Source: an uncultured Pseudomonadota bacterium (GTDB lineage: Bacteria > Myxococcota_A > UBA9160 > PR03). Taken from it: a stretch of 64,000 bases of DNA. The position numbers and the translations under genes are program-made. The notes under the pieces were generated by a model. The model was not told where the DNA came from. It was given only the letters and a program-made list of their open reading frames with translations, and ran no database searches. The stretch is from contig CAADGG010000075.1 of assembly GCA_900696485.1 (NCBI GenBank), positions 24,494-88,493 on the forward strand. The letters run 5' to 3'. Below, in pieces: positions 15,990 to 23,960 of this stretch; within the stretch, counting starts at the first letter, position 1; every line of letters begins with the position of its first letter.

Positions 15990-17225
15990 TTACGCACGCT
16001 CGAGGGCCTGCGCGAGGTCCGCGATCAGGTCCTCGCCGTCCTCGACGCCGAGCGACAGCCGAACCAGCGAGTCCGTGATGCCGAGCGCATAGCGCTCGTC
16101 GCGCGAGAGATCCCAGTAGGACATCGTCGCCGGCAGCTCGATCAACGACTCGACGCCGCCGAGACTCGGGCCGATGTACGGAATCCGCACCGCGTCGACG
16201 AAACGCTGCGCACCATCGAAGTCGCTGTCGATCTCGAACGTCACGACGCCGCCGAAGCCGCGCATCGTGGCGGCCGCGATCGCATGGTCTGGATGGCTCG
16301 GCAAGCCGGGGTACCAGAGGCGTCGCACTTTCGGGTGCGCTTCGAGCCATCGCGCAATCCGCAGCCCGTTCTCGTTGTGACGCGCCATCCGCAAGCCCAG
16401 CGTCTTGAGTCCCCGAAGCAGCAGCCACGCGGCATGCGGATCGAGAATCCCGCCCATCACACCGACGGCGTCGCGCAGCGTCCCGATCATCGGGGCGGGA
16501 CCGATGGCGCACCCAGCGAGCAGGTCGTTGTGGCCGCTGAGGTACTTCGTCGCGCTGTGGATGACGAGATCCGCACCATACGACAGCGCGCACTGGTTCA
16601 CCGGTGAGGCGAAGGTCGAGTCGATCACCACCTGCACGCCGCGGGCGTGGCACACGCGCGCGGCCTCCGCGATGTCGATCACGCGCAGATACGGGTTGGT
16701 AGGGCTCTCGGTGAAGAACAGCTTCGTCTCCGGCCGCAGCGCGTCCGCGAGCTTCTGGGTGTCGGCCGGTTCGATCACCGTCGTCTCGACCCCGAGCTTA
16801 GTCAGGTACTGGCGGATGAACTGACGCGTCCGGCGATAGCAGTCGCTCGTGACGACCAGATGCGAACCCTGCGGCAGCAGCGCCAGGAACATCGTCGTCG
16901 CCGCGCACATGCCGGAGGCGAACAGCACCGCATCGTCGCCGCCCTCGAGCGCCGCCAGCTTGCGCTCGACGGCCCGCCAGGTGGGATTCCCGTAGCGGCC
17001 GTATTCGTCGCGGGGAAGCCGCCCTTCCTGGTACGCCCGCACCTGCTCCGAGTCGTCGAAGGTATAGGTGGAGGTCTGGAAGATCGGCGTCGTGATCGCG
17101 TCGCCGTGGCGATGGGCACGTTCGCGTTCGCCAGCATGGACCGCTCGCGTCGAGTCGCCCGGACCGTCGCTCGATCGCGGTCCGGCGGACAGGCCCTCGC
17201 CCGCCGGGGGTCGCCGCTCGTTCAT
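15990..17225 (-). CDS. PLP-dependent cystathionine gamma-synthase family enzyme
   Basis: 411 residues of the Cys/Met metabolism PLP family. Visible features are YGRYGNPTWRAVERKLAALE, FASGMCAATT, the cofactor-binding IDSTFASPVNQ and Lys227 in HSATKYLSGH, which forms the Schiff base. The C-terminal SLGGVESLIELPATMSYWD and SLVRLSLGVEDGEDL regions are also typical. Members catalyse gamma-replacement (cystathionine gamma-synthase, O-acyl-homoserine sulfhydrylase) or gamma-elimination; the sequence alone does not decide. The first 25 residues are Pro/Gly/Ser-rich and probably flexible. Start ATG 17225. The 180 nt upstream hold no gene I can support. Confidence 0.9.
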   Translation of the reverse strand: MNERRPPAGEGLSAGPRSSDGPGDSTRAVHAGERERAHRHGDAITTPIFQTSTYTFDDSEQVRAYQEGRLPRDEYGRYGNPTWRAVERKLAALEGGDDAVLFASGMCAATTMFLALLPQGSHLVVTSDCYRRTRQFIRQYLTKLGVETTVIEPADTQKLADALRPETKLFFTESPTNPYLRVIDIAEAARVCHARGVQVVIDSTFASPVNQCALSYGADLVIHSATKYLSGHNDLLAGCAIGPAPMIGTLRDAVGVMGGILDPHAAWLLLRGLKTLGLRMARHNENGLRIARWLEAHPKVRRLWYPGLPSHPDHAIAAATMRGFGGVVTFEIDSDFDGAQRFVDAVRIPYIGPSLGGVESLIELPATMSYWDLSRDERYALGITDSLVRLSLGVEDGEDLIADLAQALERA

Positions 17226-17405
17226 GACCGACTCTTTTCGGTGAGGGCCCTTAGCAGTCGTCCGGGCCGGACCCGGGGGCCTGCAAGTGCCGGAAATCGC
17301 CCAGAACCAGAATCCAGTCCAGGGTACGGACGGCGACCGAGGCCGTCAACTGATCCGCGGCCGCTCCCGCCGCGCCGGCGCGCCGCACGGCCACCGGCAG
17401 CGCGG

Positions 17406-18302
17406 CTACGGCGCCGGCAGCTTGCCGAGCAGGATGTCGCGTCGCTGCGTCTGGTAGTCCGTCTCGCTGAGCTCACCCCGCCGGCGAGCCTCCTCGAGAT
17501 CCGCGAGGGCGCGTAGCGCGTCCGGGGAAAGCCCCTCCGGCGGAGGCGCCGGACCCGGACGGTTGGCGGCGTCCTCTTCCGGCGTCTCCTCGAGCAGGAT
17601 CGTCCGCCGCACGATCTCACCGCCGGGACGAATCCGGATCGCGCTGATGTCGGAGAACACGGCCGCGCGCCAGTCGGCCGCGACGAGTCGCGAGCCCACC
17701 GGCGTGAAGCCGTCGCCGCCGAGCACCTTCTTCTTCGACTCGATCGTCGTGAGTTGCGGCTCGCGCGGTTTGTCGCTCGGGTTCCTCGACATCACCTGAC
17801 CCAGCTCGCCGAGATGGACGAACAGCCTGTCGTCCTTCATCCAGACGATCAGGGACGTCAGATGGTCATTGGTGAACACGCGAAGGCTCTTGCGGCGCTC
17901 GACGGCCATCACCACGACCTCTTGCGACGCGTCGGCCTTGCCGAGCGCTTCGGCAATGCCCTGGCCGATGCTGTACAGCAGGCCCGTGGGCAGAGCGGCT
18001 TCGCGGCCGGTCTTGTCTTCCGCGTCGTCTTCTCGCACCTGGATTCGCGCCAGGATGTTCGTGACGCGGACCGGCGCGATCGTCACCGGATGCGAGAAGC
18101 CCCGATCGACCGGCTCGCCTCCTTTCATCTGTTGGCGCAGGAAGACGCGCACGCCCTGCTGGTCATACACCGGAGTCTGGATCTGCCGGCCGGCGCAGCC
18201 GAGTGCGAAGACGAAGAGAACGGCGACGCCGAGGGCGCCCGCGAGCACCCGATGCGCGTGGCAGTGCGTGACCCGGGACCGCGCGATCGAGCCTTGATTC
18301 AT
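17406..18302 (-). CDS. lipoprotein with C-terminal SHOCT domain, coupled to FTR1
   Basis: 298 residues. The N terminus carries a lipoprotein signal ending LFVFALGC. The body has no domain I recognise; it is mainly polar with beta-like segments (VVVMAVERRKSLRVFTNDH, LTSLIVWMKDDRLFVHLG). The last 40 residues (SPDALRALADLEEARRRGEL, then SETDYQTQRRDILLGKL) are a SHOCT oligomerisation motif. The ATG overlaps the TGA of the FTR1 gene (ATGA), so translation is coupled and a role in the same iron-uptake process is likely. No heme or metal motif is seen. Confidence 0.78.
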   Translation of the reverse strand: MNQGSIARSRVTHCHAHRVLAGALGVAVLFVFALGCAGRQIQTPVYDQQGVRVFLRQQMKGGEPVDRGFSHPVTIAPVRVTNILARIQVREDDAEDKTGREAALPTGLLYSIGQGIAEALGKADASQEVVVMAVERRKSLRVFTNDHLTSLIVWMKDDRLFVHLGELGQVMSRNPSDKPREPQLTTIESKKKVLGGDGFTPVGSRLVAADWRAAVFSDISAIRIRPGGEIVRRTILLEETPEEDAANRPGPAPPPEGLSPDALRALADLEEARRRGELSETDYQTQRRDILLGKLPAP

Positions 18303-20260
18303 CACGAACCCTCCCGGGGACTGCTGCGGACGGGGATCCCGGTCACCTGTCGCATGTCGCCGGACAGCTTGACGAACGCGACGAGCGCCGCCAACAACAG
18401 AAGCCCCTGGACCGCCAGGCCCTCGAGTGTCGGGTGCAAACCGAGCCAGTCGACGCGCGGTCCCGGCACGGTCGTGATCGGGAGCCACGCGGCCTCCTGG
18501 AGCGCGGCGATGCCGTGTCCCGCGAGCACGATGCAGAGCGCGTAGAGGAGGCCCGAGCTGGCGGCGAAGAAGTGGCGTAACGGCAAGCGGCGCCCGAACC
18601 GGAAGACTCCCACCGCGAGGGTCGCCAGCAGGACGATGCCGGCGCCGATGCCCGCGGCGAGCGGGCGGGCGCCCGCCGGCCCCGCCTGCGCCGCGAGCGC
18701 CTGGTAGAAGAGCACGGTCTCGAAGCACTCCCGGTAGACCGCCACGAACGTGAGCCCGGTCAGCGCGGCGAGGCGGCCGGTCGACGCGGCCTCGCGAATC
18801 TGGCTGCCGAGGAAGGCCTGCCACCGTGAGGTCGCGATCTTGGAGACGAGCCAGTAGCTGACGTAGAACAGGATCGCGGACGCGAACAGCGCGGAGAGTC
18901 CCTCGATGACCTCGCGACGGGCGCCGGAGATCTCGATCAGCCGGCCCGCCGCCCACCAGGTGGCGGCGCCGGCCACCAGCGCGCTCACCCAGCCGGCGTG
19001 GACCCACGGCAGCGCGTCGCGGCGGCCGGCGCGCGAGAGGACGCCGGTGATCGCGACGACGAGCAGGATCGCCTCGAGCCCCTCGCGGGTCAGGATCGTC
19101 AGCGAGGCCAGGAACGTCGCGCGCGGGCCGAGCCCGCTGCCGTCGAGGCGGCGCTCGGCGCGAGCGAGATCGGCCGCGAGCGTGGCCCGCAGTGGCTCGA
19201 TGTCGTCGCTGGGCAGCCCGGCGCGCAACTGCTCCCGGTAGCGCAGGAAGTTCGCTTCGATGGTGCGCGCCAGCGTGGGATCGACGACAGCCAGCGAAGG
19301 CTCCACGTGTTCGTAGCCGTCGAGGTAGGCAGAGATGGCCAGTTCGACGGCCTCGACCGACTCACCCGCGCGATAGGCGGCCCAGGAATCCTCGACGCGG
19401 GTGATCGCGATGGCGAGCGGCAGCGCACGCCCGTGCAACAGCTCCGGATGACCCAGCAGATGCGCCACGATCGCCGCACCATCCGGGTCCCCGTCGGCCA
19501 GCTCGGCGGGGGTGCGCTCGATCAGCGCCTGGAGGCTCGACACGTGCGCGGCCACGCGAGCAGGCTGCTCGGCAGCGAGTTGCGCGCCACGCGCACGTTC
19601 GGCGGGGGTGGCCGGGAGCGACGCGGTAAAGAAGGCGAGATCCCACCGCGCATCGTCGGCGAGGACGGTGGCGAACGGCGCCATCGAGGTCCCATCGATC
19701 CCGAACGTGATCGTGCTGTAGAGGGCGAACGGGGAGAGGGACCGCATGCGCGCCGGATCGTGCAGGTCGGACGCGGGGGGATCGAGACCGACGTTGGCGG
19801 GGCCGTCCCCGCGACCCTCGGGGCCATGGCACGACGCGCACGTTTGCGCGTACAGGGACTGGCCGCGCGCCACGTCCGGGGGCCGACTCGGGAGCGCACG
19901 GACCCCGAACCGATCGCGCAGTCCGGCCGCCAATGCGCGCGCGCGCGCCGACACCTGCGCGCCCGGGTCGCGCACGGCGATCGCCTGTTCGAGTTCCGCA
20001 GCCTCCACGGCGAGCGGGGCGGCGTCATCGACCCCGAGCGCCGTGAGGGTCTCGCGAACGCGCGCCGAGAACTCGATCTGCTCGGCATACTCGAGCTCGT
20101 TGATGATCGCGCCATCGGCCACCGTCTCCGGATAGTCGACGGCCATGTAGTCGAGCAGGTGAACGGCGCGCGTCGCGCGCTCGTCGGGCGCCGGAGCTTC
20201 TGCCGACGCGCCGGCGGCGGCCAGCAACAGGACCGCCAGAGCCAGGGAAATCGTGCGCAC
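18302..20260 (-). CDS. cytochrome c-FTR1 fusion: high-affinity iron permease
   Basis: 652 residues. A signal sequence (1-20) precedes a periplasmic part with one heme c site, Cys141-Ala-Ser-Cys144-His145, and a likely Met ligand in GTSMAPF. A helical linker follows, then an FTR1/EfeU permease of about seven membrane segments with both iron-transport motifs, REGLE (392-396) and RECFE (500-504). FTR1 permeases need an oxidase or periplasmic ferroxidation; the fused cytochrome may carry the electrons from Fe(II). GTG 20260 is chosen because GAGGAG lies about 8 nt upstream; the frame is open to 20350 but that part spans the palindrome at 20330-20348. It heads an operon with the SHOCT lipoprotein. 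Confidence 0.9.
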   Translation of the reverse strand: MRTISLALAVLLLAAAGASAEAPAPDERATRAVHLLDYMAVDYPETVADGAIINELEYAEQIEFSARVRETLTALGVDDAAPLAVEAAELEQAIAVRDPGAQVSARARALAAGLRDRFGVRALPSRPPDVARGQSLYAQTCASCHGPEGRGDGPANVGLDPPASDLHDPARMRSLSPFALYSTITFGIDGTSMAPFATVLADDARWDLAFFTASLPATPAERARGAQLAAEQPARVAAHVSSLQALIERTPAELADGDPDGAAIVAHLLGHPELLHGRALPLAIAITRVEDSWAAYRAGESVEAVELAISAYLDGYEHVEPSLAVVDPTLARTIEANFLRYREQLRAGLPSDDIEPLRATLAADLARAERRLDGSGLGPRATFLASLTILTREGLEAILLVVAITGVLSRAGRRDALPWVHAGWVSALVAGAATWWAAGRLIEISGARREVIEGLSALFASAILFYVSYWLVSKIATSRWQAFLGSQIREAASTGRLAALTGLTFVAVYRECFETVLFYQALAAQAGPAGARPLAAGIGAGIVLLATLAVGVFRFGRRLPLRHFFAASSGLLYALCIVLAGHGIAALQEAAWLPITTVPGPRVDWLGLHPTLEGLAVQGLLLLAALVAFVKLSGDMRQVTGIPVRSSPREGS

Positions 20261-20329
20261 GCCGGCTCCTCGCCTCCCCGCGCGATCCGCGCTCGGTCGG
20301 CGCCGGATGCGACAGCCGCCCGGGGTCGA

Positions 20330-20348
20330 GTTGAAATCGCATTTCAAC
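20330..20348. promoter_or_regulatory. candidate operator palindrome upstream of the FTR1 operon
   Basis: GTTGAAATCGCATTTCAAC is a perfect 8-bp inverted repeat around CGC, 70-88 nt upstream of the FTR1 GTG. It keeps the outer TGA...TCA of a Fur 7-1-7 box but not the inner AT-rich bases, so binding by Fur or another iron regulator is a guess. AT richness stands out from the surroundings. Confidence 0.4.
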
Positions 20349-20387
20349 ACCGCCGCAGATTAGCGACCCGGCCGGCTTTCAGCCCAC

Positions 20388-20470
20388 GTCAAGAAAGGGG
20401 TCGGGTTCATTTCGTCAACTTTTCCCCTCCGGGGAAAAGTTGACGAAATGAACCCGACCCCTTTCTTGAC
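20388..20470. repeat. perfect 40-bp palindrome, family copy 1
   Basis: Left arm 20388-20427 and right arm 20431-20470 are fully complementary around a TCC loop. The arm starts GTCAAGAAAGGGGTCGGGTT and continues CATTTCGTCAACTTTTCCCC. It starts 4 nt after the gpsA stop codon on the minus strand and lies upstream of the FTR1 operon. Two related copies are at 32718-32804 and 35094-35177. It can act as a strong terminator-like hairpin, though it lacks a T run. Confidence 0.92.
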
Positions 20471-20473
20471 GGG

Positions 20474-21499
20474 CTACTTGCGCTGGTAGTTCCAGTCCTT
20501 CTCGCCGCGGAGCTGGCGAGAGAGCAGCTGGGCGGCGCCGGCGCGGGGTTCGACCCGACCCTCGAGCAGCGCTTTCACGCCCTCGGCGATCGGGAGTTCG
20601 ACGCCGACCCGCTCGGCGAGCTGGCAGGCGGCGTAGGTCGTCCGGACGCCTTCGGCGACTTCTCCGAGTTCGTGCAGGATGTCGTCGAGACTGCGCCCGG
20701 CACCGAGCGCCAGGCCCACGCGCCGGTTCCGCGACAGATCGCCGGTGCAGGTGAGGACGAGATCCCCCATGCCGGCAAGCCCCATGAAAGTGAGTGGATT
20801 GGCCCCCATGGAGACACCGAGCCGGGTGATTTCCGCCAGGCCGCGAGTCATCGTCGCAGCGCGGGCGTTCGGACCCAGATCGAGCCCGTCGGAGACCCCG
20901 ACGGCGATCGCAACGACGTTCTTGAGCGCTCCGCCGAGCTCCACGCCGAGCACGTCGGTGTCGGAATAGCAGCGGAACCACGGGCACGAGAGATGACTCT
21001 GGACCGCGATCGCGTACGGATCGTGCCGGCAGGCCACCGTCACGACGGTCGGCTTGTGGCGAGCGATCTCGTGCGCGAAGGACGGCCCGGACAGATACGT
21101 GAGCCGCGGATGGTGGATCGGCGGCAACACGTCCTCGAGCACGGCGTCCATCGTCTTGGCGGTATCGAGTTCCAGCCCCTTCACCGTCGAAACGATCAAC
21201 GTCTCCTCGGGCAGCCAGGGGGCGGCCTGGGTCATGACGTCTCGCACGGCGTGGCTCGGCACGGCCAGGATCACCATCTCGGCGTCGGCCAAGGCGGCCT
21301 CGAGGTCGGCCGTCGGCCGGACCGAGGCCGGGAACTCGATCTCCTTGAGGTAGCGGGGGTTGCGGCGGTCGCGGGCGATCGCGGCGGCGAATGCCGGGTC
21401 TCGCGCCCACAGCGTCACATCGTGGCCTCGGTCGGCACAGAGAATCGCCAAGCAGCTGCCGAAGCTTCCCGCGCCCAACACGGCGACCCGGACCGTCAT
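20474..21499 (-). CDS. gpsA: NAD(P)H-dependent glycerol-3-phosphate dehydrogenase
   Basis: 341 residues. The Rossmann motif is VAVLGAGSFGSCLA at the N terminus. Also present are LSGPSFAHEIARHKPT, the catalytic-lysine region LGGALKNVVAIAVG and the glycerol-phosphate-binding GLAGMGDLVLTCTGDLSRNR. It makes sn-glycerol 3-phosphate for phospholipid synthesis in the cytosol. ATG 21499 starts the conserved MTVRVAVLGAG; an open frame to 21592 is not conserved in character. It is divergent from nuoA across 336 nt and ends at palindrome copy 1. Confidence 0.96.
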   Translation of the reverse strand: MTVRVAVLGAGSFGSCLAILCADRGHDVTLWARDPAFAAAIARDRRNPRYLKEIEFPASVRPTADLEAALADAEMVILAVPSHAVRDVMTQAAPWLPEETLIVSTVKGLELDTAKTMDAVLEDVLPPIHHPRLTYLSGPSFAHEIARHKPTVVTVACRHDPYAIAVQSHLSCPWFRCYSDTDVLGVELGGALKNVVAIAVGVSDGLDLGPNARAATMTRGLAEITRLGVSMGANPLTFMGLAGMGDLVLTCTGDLSRNRRVGLALGAGRSLDDILHELGEVAEGVRTTYAACQLAERVGVELPIAEGVKALLEGRVEPRAGAAQLLSRQLRGEKDWNYQRK

Positions 21500-21650
21500 G
21501 CGCGCAAGGTACCATGCCGCGGCGCGAAGCGTCTCCGCCGGGCTGCCGGAGCCGGCGCTCGGGTGAATGCGCCAGAGCCTTGAAGCGCCCATCCGCCACG
21601 GCTAGTTTCCGCGCGCCTTTCCACTGCAAATCCCGAAGCTTCAGCGTATC

Positions 21651-21718
21651 TCCGTCGTTCTCGTCGTCGTTCTTGTCGTCATTCTCGTCGTCGTTCTTTC
21701 TGTCGTTCTTTCGGTCGG
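21651..21718. repeat. imperfect TCGTCGTTCT pyrimidine-rich tract upstream of nuo
   Basis: In the gap between gpsA and nuoA the plus strand has repeated TCGTCGTTCTTGTCGTCATT-like units for about 68 nt, with hardly any purine except G. T-richness continues in weaker form to about 21820. No clear sigma-70 hexamers were found here. It may be part of the nuo leader. Confidence 0.5.
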
Positions 21719-21835
21719 GATCGCTGTCGCTTCGCGTGCTTGCACCCGTTTGCGCCGTTCGTTCGTCGGTTTCGGCCGGTCGACCGGAGCGTGGATCGTT
21801 CCGGTTCGTCTCTCGATCGCTCCAAGGGGGGCAAC

Positions 21836-22189
21836 ATGCTTGCCGAGTACACCGGCGCCGTCGTGATCCTGCTGGTGTCCACGATTCTCGCCGGCGCGCT
21901 GCTCGGCGTGCACCTGCTCCTCGGTCCGCGGCGCGAGTTCGCCGAGAAGAACGAACCCTTCGAGTGCGGCGAGAAGCCGATCGTGTCGCCGAAGCAGCGC
22001 TTCACGGTGAAGTTCTACATCGTCGCGATGCTGTTCCTCCTGTTCGATGTCGAGGCGATGTTCTTCTATCCGTGGGGCGCCCTGTTCACCGAGCTCGGCT
22101 GGTTCGGCTTCTGGGCGATGATGCCGTTCCTCGGCATCCTGGTCGTCGGCCTCACTTATGAATGGGGCAAGGGCGCGCTCGAATGGTGA
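21836..22189 (+). CDS. nuoA: NADH-quinone oxidoreductase subunit A
   Basis: 117 residues with three membrane helices. The conserved loop FECGEKPIVSPKQRFTVKFY and the helix LFLLFDVEAMFFYPW identify NuoA, a membrane-arm subunit of proton-pumping complex I. ATG 21836 follows AAGGGGGG. It is the first gene of the operon. In the usual order nuoB would follow; here nuoE follows directly, overlapping by 7 nt. Confidence 0.95.
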   Translation: MLAEYTGAVVILLVSTILAGALLGVHLLLGPRREFAEKNEPFECGEKPIVSPKQRFTVKFYIVAMLFLLFDVEAMFFYPWGALFTELGWFGFWAMMPFLGILVVGLTYEWGKGALEW

Positions 22190-22650
22190 TCTCCGACGCC
22201 GTCCGCAGCGCGATCGATGCCGAGATCGCCAAGTACCCCGAGAAGCGCGGCGCGCTGCTGGCCGCTCTCCACCTGGTGCAGCGGGAGCACGGCTGGATCG
22301 CGCCGGAGACCGCGAAGGCGATTGCCGAGATCTTCGAGATCCGCGCCATCGAGGTGATGGAGGTCGTCACCTTCTACAACATGTTCCTCGATCGGCCGCA
22401 GGGGCGACACCAGGTCCGCGTCTGTACGAACCTGCCGTGTTCGCTGCGCGGCGCTCGCGAGCTGGTCCATACGCTCGAGCAGCACCTCGGCGTCGAAGCC
22501 GGAGAGACGACGCCGGACGGCAGGATCCACCTCGGCCACGAGGAGTGCCTCGGCGCCTGCGCCTGGGCCCCGATGATGCGCATCGACGACACGTACTACG
22601 AGAATCTCGACGCCGAGCAGGCCAAGAAGATCCTCGATTCGCTGAAGTAG
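22183..22650 (+). CDS. nuoE: NADH-quinone oxidoreductase subunit E
   Basis: 155 residues of the 24-kDa thioredoxin-like [2Fe-2S] subunit. Ligands are Cys81 and Cys86 (VCTNLPCSLRG) and Cys122 and Cys126 (ECLGACAWAP). The N-terminal helical part (LHLVQREHGWIAPETAKAIA) is typical. It sits in the NADH-oxidising module with NuoF. The ATG at 22183 overlaps the end of nuoA in a different frame, giving translational coupling. Confidence 0.95.
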   Translation: MVISDAVRSAIDAEIAKYPEKRGALLAALHLVQREHGWIAPETAKAIAEIFEIRAIEVMEVVTFYNMFLDRPQGRHQVRVCTNLPCSLRGARELVHTLEQHLGVEAGETTPDGRIHLGHEECLGACAWAPMMRIDDTYYENLDAEQAKKILDSLK

Positions 22651-22655
22651 GTTCC

Positions 22656-23951
22656 GTGCAGAAGGCTCCCTTCATCACCAGCTATCTGACCGAGCACACC
22701 GCCGACGACGCGTTCGCGACGCTCGCGGGGTATCGCGCACACGGCGGCTACGAGGCGGCGCGCCGGGCCCTGACCCAGATGTCGCCCGAGCAGGTGGTGG
22801 AGTTGCTGAAGGACGCCGGCTTGCAGGGGCGCGGCGGCGCCGGCTTCTCGACCGGCATGAAGTGGTCCTTCATGCCCAAGGACAGCGACAAACCGAAGTA
22901 CCTGGTCTGCAATGCCGACGAGTCCGAACCCGGCTCGTTCAAGGACCGCCTGCTGCTCGAACGCGCGCCGCACCAGATGCTGGAAGGCATCCTGATCGGC
23001 GCCTTCGCCACCGGCGCCGACAAGACCTTCGTCTACGTGCGCGGCGAGTACGCGCACCCAGCCAACGTGCTGCAGCGTGCCCTCGACGAGTGCTACGCCG
23101 CCGGGATCTTCGGTGCGAACTGTCTCGGGACCGATCTCCGACACGATGTCGTCGTCACACGCGGCGCCGGTGCGTACATCTGCGGCGAGGAGACCGGGCT
23201 GCTCGAGTCGCTCGAGGGAAAGAAGGGCCAGCCGCGCAAGAAGCCGCCGTTCCCGGCCCAGTTCGGCGCGTTCGGCATGCCGACCACCGTCAACAACGTC
23301 GAGACCTTCTCCCACGTCCCGCACGTCGTCGCGAAGGGAGCCGACTGGTTTCGCGGCTTCGGCACCGAGAAGAGCCCTGGTACGACCATCTTCGGCGTTT
23401 CCGGCCACGTCAAACGCCCGGGCCTCTACGAGCTGCCGCTCGGCACGCGCCTCGACGAGATCGTCTTCGAGCACGCCGGCGGACCGCCGGATGGTCGCAA
23501 GGTGAAGGGCGTCATTCCCGGCGGCATGTCGATGCCGATCCTGCCCGCCTCGCAGCTCGACGTGCCGATGGCCAACGAGTTCCTGCGTGAGCGCAAGACG
23601 ATGCTCGGCACCGGCGGCGTCATGGTGATGCACGACGCCACCTGCATGGTGCGCGTCGGTTGCATCATCACGTACTTCTTTCGCGACGAATCGTGCGGGC
23701 AGTGCACGCAATGCCGCGAGGGCACCGGCTGGCTGCACAAGATCATGCAGCGCATCGAGCGCGGAGCGGGGTCCCCGGCGGACCTCGACCTTCTGCTCGA
23801 TGTGGCGAGCAAGATGGAGGGACAGACGATCTGCGCTTTCGCGGACGCCGCCGCATGGCCGGTCCAGGGGCTCCTGCGCCACTTCCGCGAGGACTTCGAG
23901 GAGCATGTGAAGCAGGGGAAGTGCCCGTTCCCCGAAAGCTTCGAGCTGTAG
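22656..23951 (+). CDS. nuoF: NADH-quinone oxidoreductase subunit F
   Basis: 431 residues from GTG 22656. GRGGAGFSTGMKW forms the NADH/FMN pocket, CGEETGLLESLEGKKGQPR the second nucleotide region, and Cys347, Cys350, Cys353 (SCGQCTQCREG) with Cys393 bind the N3 [4Fe-4S] cluster. This subunit oxidises NADH and passes electrons through FMN. It starts 5 nt after the nuoE stop. An ORF extending upstream to 22158 overlaps nuoE and is not the gene. Confidence 0.96.
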   Translation: MQKAPFITSYLTEHTADDAFATLAGYRAHGGYEAARRALTQMSPEQVVELLKDAGLQGRGGAGFSTGMKWSFMPKDSDKPKYLVCNADESEPGSFKDRLLLERAPHQMLEGILIGAFATGADKTFVYVRGEYAHPANVLQRALDECYAAGIFGANCLGTDLRHDVVVTRGAGAYICGEETGLLESLEGKKGQPRKKPPFPAQFGAFGMPTTVNNVETFSHVPHVVAKGADWFRGFGTEKSPGTTIFGVSGHVKRPGLYELPLGTRLDEIVFEHAGGPPDGRKVKGVIPGGMSMPILPASQLDVPMANEFLRERKTMLGTGGVMVMHDATCMVRVGCIITYFFRDESCGQCTQCREGTGWLHKIMQRIERGAGSPADLDLLLDVASKMEGQTICAFADAAAWPVQGLLRHFREDFEEHVKQGKCPFPESFEL

Positions 23952-23960
23952 AGGGAACTG

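Noticed and set aside
17226..17405. Open frame of about 50 codons on the minus strand in the gap before the PLP enzyme gene
   Set aside because: No ribosome site, no recognisable sequence and composition like the surrounding GC-rich DNA.
20261..20350. Upstream start of the FTR1 fusion at 20350
   Set aside because: The extra residues lie before a good signal peptide and cover the palindromic operator; GTG 20260 has GAGGAG.
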